Assembly: GCA_964511425.1 (NCBI GenBank) | Contig: CAZEFI010000039.1 | Location: 1 to 17,869, forward strand | Direction: 5' to 3' | Source: Bin55 sp964511425 | GTDB taxonomy: Bacteria > Pseudomonadota > Gammaproteobacteria > Pseudomonadales > Azotimanducaceae | Length of the DNA: 17,869 nt | In this document: positions 16,243-17,869 of the stretch, in pieces | Position numbering within the stretch: the first letter of the stretch is position 1 | Layout: each line of letters begins with the position of its first letter | Notes under the pieces: model-generated | The model's database searches: none | The model's input: only the letters and a program-made list of their open reading frames with translations | What the model was told of the DNA's origin: nothing | Translations under genes and position numbers: made by a program

Positions 16243-16433
16243 TCTCGTTCGTTCCTCTCCTCATATTCTCCACCTAAATCTTCCCGCATCGTTAGTGGTT
16301 TCTTGTAGCTTCGTTCGCCTGGGTCGCTTTCTCCAAGAGCTCGAATCTCTCCGTTTGGTAAGATCTCGATTGGAGTATCCTCCTCGGTGTCCAACATACG
16401 TTCTAGTTCTTCAATCGTGGGTTTCCGCTTCAA
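16239..16433 (-). CDS. Small charged protein, first gene of the operon (modifier or target candidate)
   Basis: A 64-residue protein not recognised as a known family. It is rich in Glu, Asp, Arg and Lys, with one short hydrophobic stretch PIEILPNGEIRA (21-32); the rest looks disordered. Near the C-terminus it has Leu-Gly-Gly (53-55) followed by a 9-residue acidic tail, a layout that a JAB protease could trim, but this is speculation. The case for a real gene is strong: AAGGAG seven bases before a TTG start, and a four-base TTGA overlap with the E2 gene. Too short for a full beta-grasp fold. Its first position in the operon suggests a modifier, adaptor or regulator. Confidence 0.7.
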   Translation of the reverse strand: MKRKPTIEELERMLDTEEDTPIEILPNGEIRALGESDPGERSYKKPLTMREDLGGEYEERNERD

Positions 16434-16446
16434 TTTTCTGCTCCTT

Positions 16447-17066
16447 ATGAACTCAATTCAGTAGAATTTTGGACGCTATGATAGCAAAACATGAATATAT
16501 TATAATCATCATACACAAACTTTGGTCTGTGAAGGGGCATAAATGGATTTAGTGATAGGTCAGGATTTCTCATTGATAGGAATTACACCCTGTATAGTTT
16601 AAAGAATTTTGACACTTTGCGTCCGATATTCTGGCATCGAGGATTAAATCGTCGACCTACGGGACTAGTGGATAGAAATTGTGATACTTAGTCGAAATCG
16701 ATACGAATGTGGTCTCTCGAACAAGAAAGCCAGTTTATCAAGCTATCGAGCAATCGTGATCTCTCCGCTTTCAGCAATGTATACCGGATCAAGCAAAGTC
16801 GCACCGAAAGAGTTTTTGATTCGTTGCACCACCGATCTCCAAGATGTAGGTTGATCCATACACACTTGATATCAGAGATTACGCAAGACTTCAGCTGTTC
16901 TACCTTCGGCGATTCGAACATCAATCGCCCCTTGTTCAAGTCTTACCTCATTCGAAGCTAGGCCGGCCAATTGCGGTAGGTATCCAAACCATAGATCGAG
17001 GGCGGATGTTGGTACCTCTATATGCTGAGTACCGGTAGTTTCGTTAAGTAGCGGTCGGCAATAAAA
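16447..17066. other. Intergenic region upstream of the Ubl-like operon
   Basis: About 620 bases between the operon and the insertion element. The part nearest the operon is AT-rich and presumably carries its promoter. The rest has only short frames on both strands without Shine-Dalgarno sites; a possible remnant of an old - strand gene near 16690-17078 is noted among the rejected items. No RNA gene recognised. Confidence 0.45.
16499..16504 (-). promoter_or_regulatory. Candidate -10 element of the operon
   Basis: A consensus TATAAT on the - strand, about 65 bases upstream of the TTG start of the first gene. No good -35 lies 16-18 bases upstream, so the promoter may depend on an activator or the match may be chance in AT-rich DNA. 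Confidence 0.3.
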
Positions 17067-17112
17067 TGGAGTGTGCACTAGTTAGCGGACATAATTTAAT
17101 TTTCTTATTAAG

Positions 17113-17118
17113 AGGAGG
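17113..17118 (+). promoter_or_regulatory. Shine-Dalgarno of IS orfA
   Basis: A consensus AGGAGG lies 8 bases before the orfA ATG at 17127. Confidence 0.7.
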
Positions 17119-17126
17119 AATTAAAT

Positions 17127-17423
17127 ATGTCCAGGAAGCATTATCCCGCAGAGTATCGCGAGCAGATCGGCAAGTTAGCTCGTGCGGGTCGCCGTACGGT
17201 TTCGTTAGCTCGAGAGTTTGAGCCGACGGAACCGACGATCCGTAGTTGGATCGCGGCCGCCAAAGGTACCGTGTCTTCCGAGGCGGTAGAACTGCGCCGC
17301 GAGTTGCGGCAGGCAAAGCGCAAGCTGGCGAAGCTTGAAGAAGAAAAAGCGATCTTAGCAAAGGCCGCGGCCTGGTTCGACAAGGAAACGATCGACACCC
17401 CGGACCGGTCTTCGAGTTCATAA
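17127..17423 (+). CDS. IS3-family transposase OrfA (DNA-binding subunit)
   Basis: OrfA of 98 residues: a helix-turn-helix (about 7-45; YREQIGKLAR, then TIRSWIAAAKG) that binds the element's ends, followed by a leucine-zipper-like coiled coil (about 54-80) with heptad leucines. It appears full length. A -1 frameshift in or near the A-rich stretch GAAGAAAAAG (about 17338-17348) would join it to OrfB, because the -1 frame is open from there into the OrfB start VFEFIKVHQ. Since OrfB is broken, the product is probably a relic or could act as a repressor. GC3-rich codons set it apart from the AT-richer flanks. Confidence 0.88.
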   Translation: MSRKHYPAEYREQIGKLARAGRRTVSLAREFEPTEPTIRSWIAAAKGTVSSEAVELRRELRQAKRKLAKLEEEKAILAKAAAWFDKETIDTPDRSSSS

Positions 17424-17766
17424 AGGTACATCAGGTCGAATTTAAAATCTCAACCATCCGCTACGTGTTGCGAGTTGATGGTTCGAGCACTCGAAAAAGC
17501 GGTGTCCGAACGCAATCCTCAACGGGGCGTCATTCATCATTCAGATCACGGTTCGCAGTTATACCTCAACAGCGTTTCAGGCGGTCTGCCAAGCGGCGAA
17601 TATCACGCTGTCCATGGGCGCGGTGGGCGACTGTTACGACAATGCCATGGCCGAGAGTTTCTTCGCGTCGTTGGAAAAGGAGTTGATTCACCAGCAACGG
17701 CGGCAACGCTTCGCGACGCGAGCTGAAGCAGAGTTGAAAATCTTTGAATATATGGGAGTGTCATAA
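17408..17766 (+). pseudogene. IS3-family transposase OrfB remnant (rve integrase core)
   Basis: Three pieces of an OrfB remain. Piece one (about 17408-17475) encodes VFEFIKVHQVEFKIS and a few more residues of the usual N-terminus. A large deletion follows. Piece two (about 17480-17558) encodes RALEKAVSERNPQ and IHHSDHGSQ, with the second Asp of the DDE triad. An extra T at about 17559 shifts the frame; piece three (17560-17766) encodes YTSTAFQAVC, SMGAVGDCYDNAMAESFF with the catalytic Glu, and a run that departs from the family after KIFEY. The first catalytic Asp is lost. Confidence 0.85.
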
Positions 17767-17869
17767 ATTACGTGTATGGAAGTTTTTCCAGTTCTTTCCT
17801 GAAGGGCAGGAAAATGTTCGTAATTCATCATTATTGTATCTCTTGTCTAAGTTTTGGAAATCCATCCCT

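Larger units (their letters stand above)
8071..16446 (-). other. Nine-gene ubiquitin-like conjugation operon (candidate defence system)
   Basis: Nine co-directional genes from the 64-residue protein (start 16433) to the patatin (stop 8071). Junctions are TTGA overlap, 3-base gap, GTGA overlap, ATGA overlap, 5-base gap, 154-base gap, TGATG overlap and 9-base gap, so one transcript with coupled translation is likely. It encodes two free E2-like proteins, one free E1, one free JAB and a second complete E2-E1-JAB set fused in one chain, with two metallo-beta-lactamase-fold proteins and a lipase. The parts are typical of bacterial Ubl/CBASS-type antiviral operons; the defence role is inference. 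Confidence 0.8.
17067..17766 (+). mobile_element. Decayed IS3-family insertion sequence
   Basis: An intact orfA is followed in the -1 frame by a deleted, frameshifted orfB, the IS3-family arrangement. A left end near 17067 (TGGAGTGTGCAC) is a guess from position. No matching inverted right end is seen, and orfB loses homology shortly before 17766, so the right end is missing or rearranged. It cannot transpose by itself. Confidence 0.8.

Noticed and set aside
8071..16433. Calling the locus a standard type II CBASS
   Set aside because: E2-E1, JAB and patatin parts are present, but no CD-NTase motif (GS with DxD) appears in any of the nine proteins, and the two MBL proteins and Phd-E2 fusion are not standard parts.
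16239..16433. Pup (prokaryotic ubiquitin-like protein)
   Set aside because: Same length and disorder, but the Gly-Gly is not at the C-terminal Gly-Gly-Glu/Gln, no PafA ligase or Dop is present, and the sequence does not resemble Pup.
16690..17078. A - strand gene upstream of the operon (open frames 16872-17078 and 16688-16939)
   Set aside because: Protein-like fragments (for example NSFGATLLDPVYIAESGE in a third frame) are broken by stops and frame changes, with no start site; at most an unrecognised, decayed gene.
1..17869. CRISPR arrays, tRNA or rRNA genes
   Set aside because: No regularly spaced short direct repeats and no cloverleaf or rRNA-like stretches were found by eye.

Overview
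The window most likely comes from a Gram-negative bacterium. It encodes a giant secreted protein with a predicted C-terminal outer-membrane beta-barrel ending in Phe, and base composition is moderate. A marine, symbiotic or metagenomic Pseudomonadota-like host is plausible, but nothing here fixes the taxon. No rRNA or tRNA gene and no CRISPR array was seen.

Layout. (1) 1-380 has no gene. (2) 381-925 (+) is a HicB/HicA-type toxin-antitoxin pair, antitoxin first, with a GTGA overlap and a hairpin terminator after it. (3) 1096-7449 (-) is a surface protein of about 2117 residues: signal peptide, fibronectin-III-like and cadherin/Ig-like repeats, linker, beta-barrel. It converges on hicBA and has its own strong terminator. 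(4) 7450-8070 has no convincing gene. (5) 8071-16433 (-) is one tightly packed operon of nine genes, the most important part of the window. (6) 16447-17066 holds the presumed operon promoter and otherwise little. (7) 17067-17766 (+) is a decayed IS3-family element.

The operon, in transcription order: a 64-residue charged protein; a stand-alone E2-like protein; an E2-like protein with a Phd/YefM-antitoxin-like N-terminus; a ThiF/E1-like adenylating enzyme with two CxxC pairs; a JAB/JAMM protease with an extra C-terminal region; a ComEC-type metallo-beta-lactamase (MBL) protein lacking the first metal histidine; a second, larger MBL protein with an intact HxDxDH motif; a single-chain E2-E1-JAB fusion; and a patatin-like phospholipase. 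Most junctions overlap by 1-4 bases or are separated by under 20 bases. The one exception is the 154-base gap between the two MBL genes, and an open +1-frame continuation of the first MBL gene fills it almost exactly.

Interpretation (inference). The locus carries two ubiquitin-like conjugation and deconjugation sets, one split over four genes and one fused, each next to an MBL protein, with a lipase at the distal end. It resembles type II CBASS (Cap2 E1-E2, Cap3 JAB, CapV patatin) and bacterial Bil/Bub ubiquitin-like operons. However, no CD-NTase and no canonical Ubl ending in Gly-Gly is visible. It is best described as a candidate composite anti-phage or stress system. Its modifier is unknown, and the 64-residue first gene is the obvious candidate for modifier or target.
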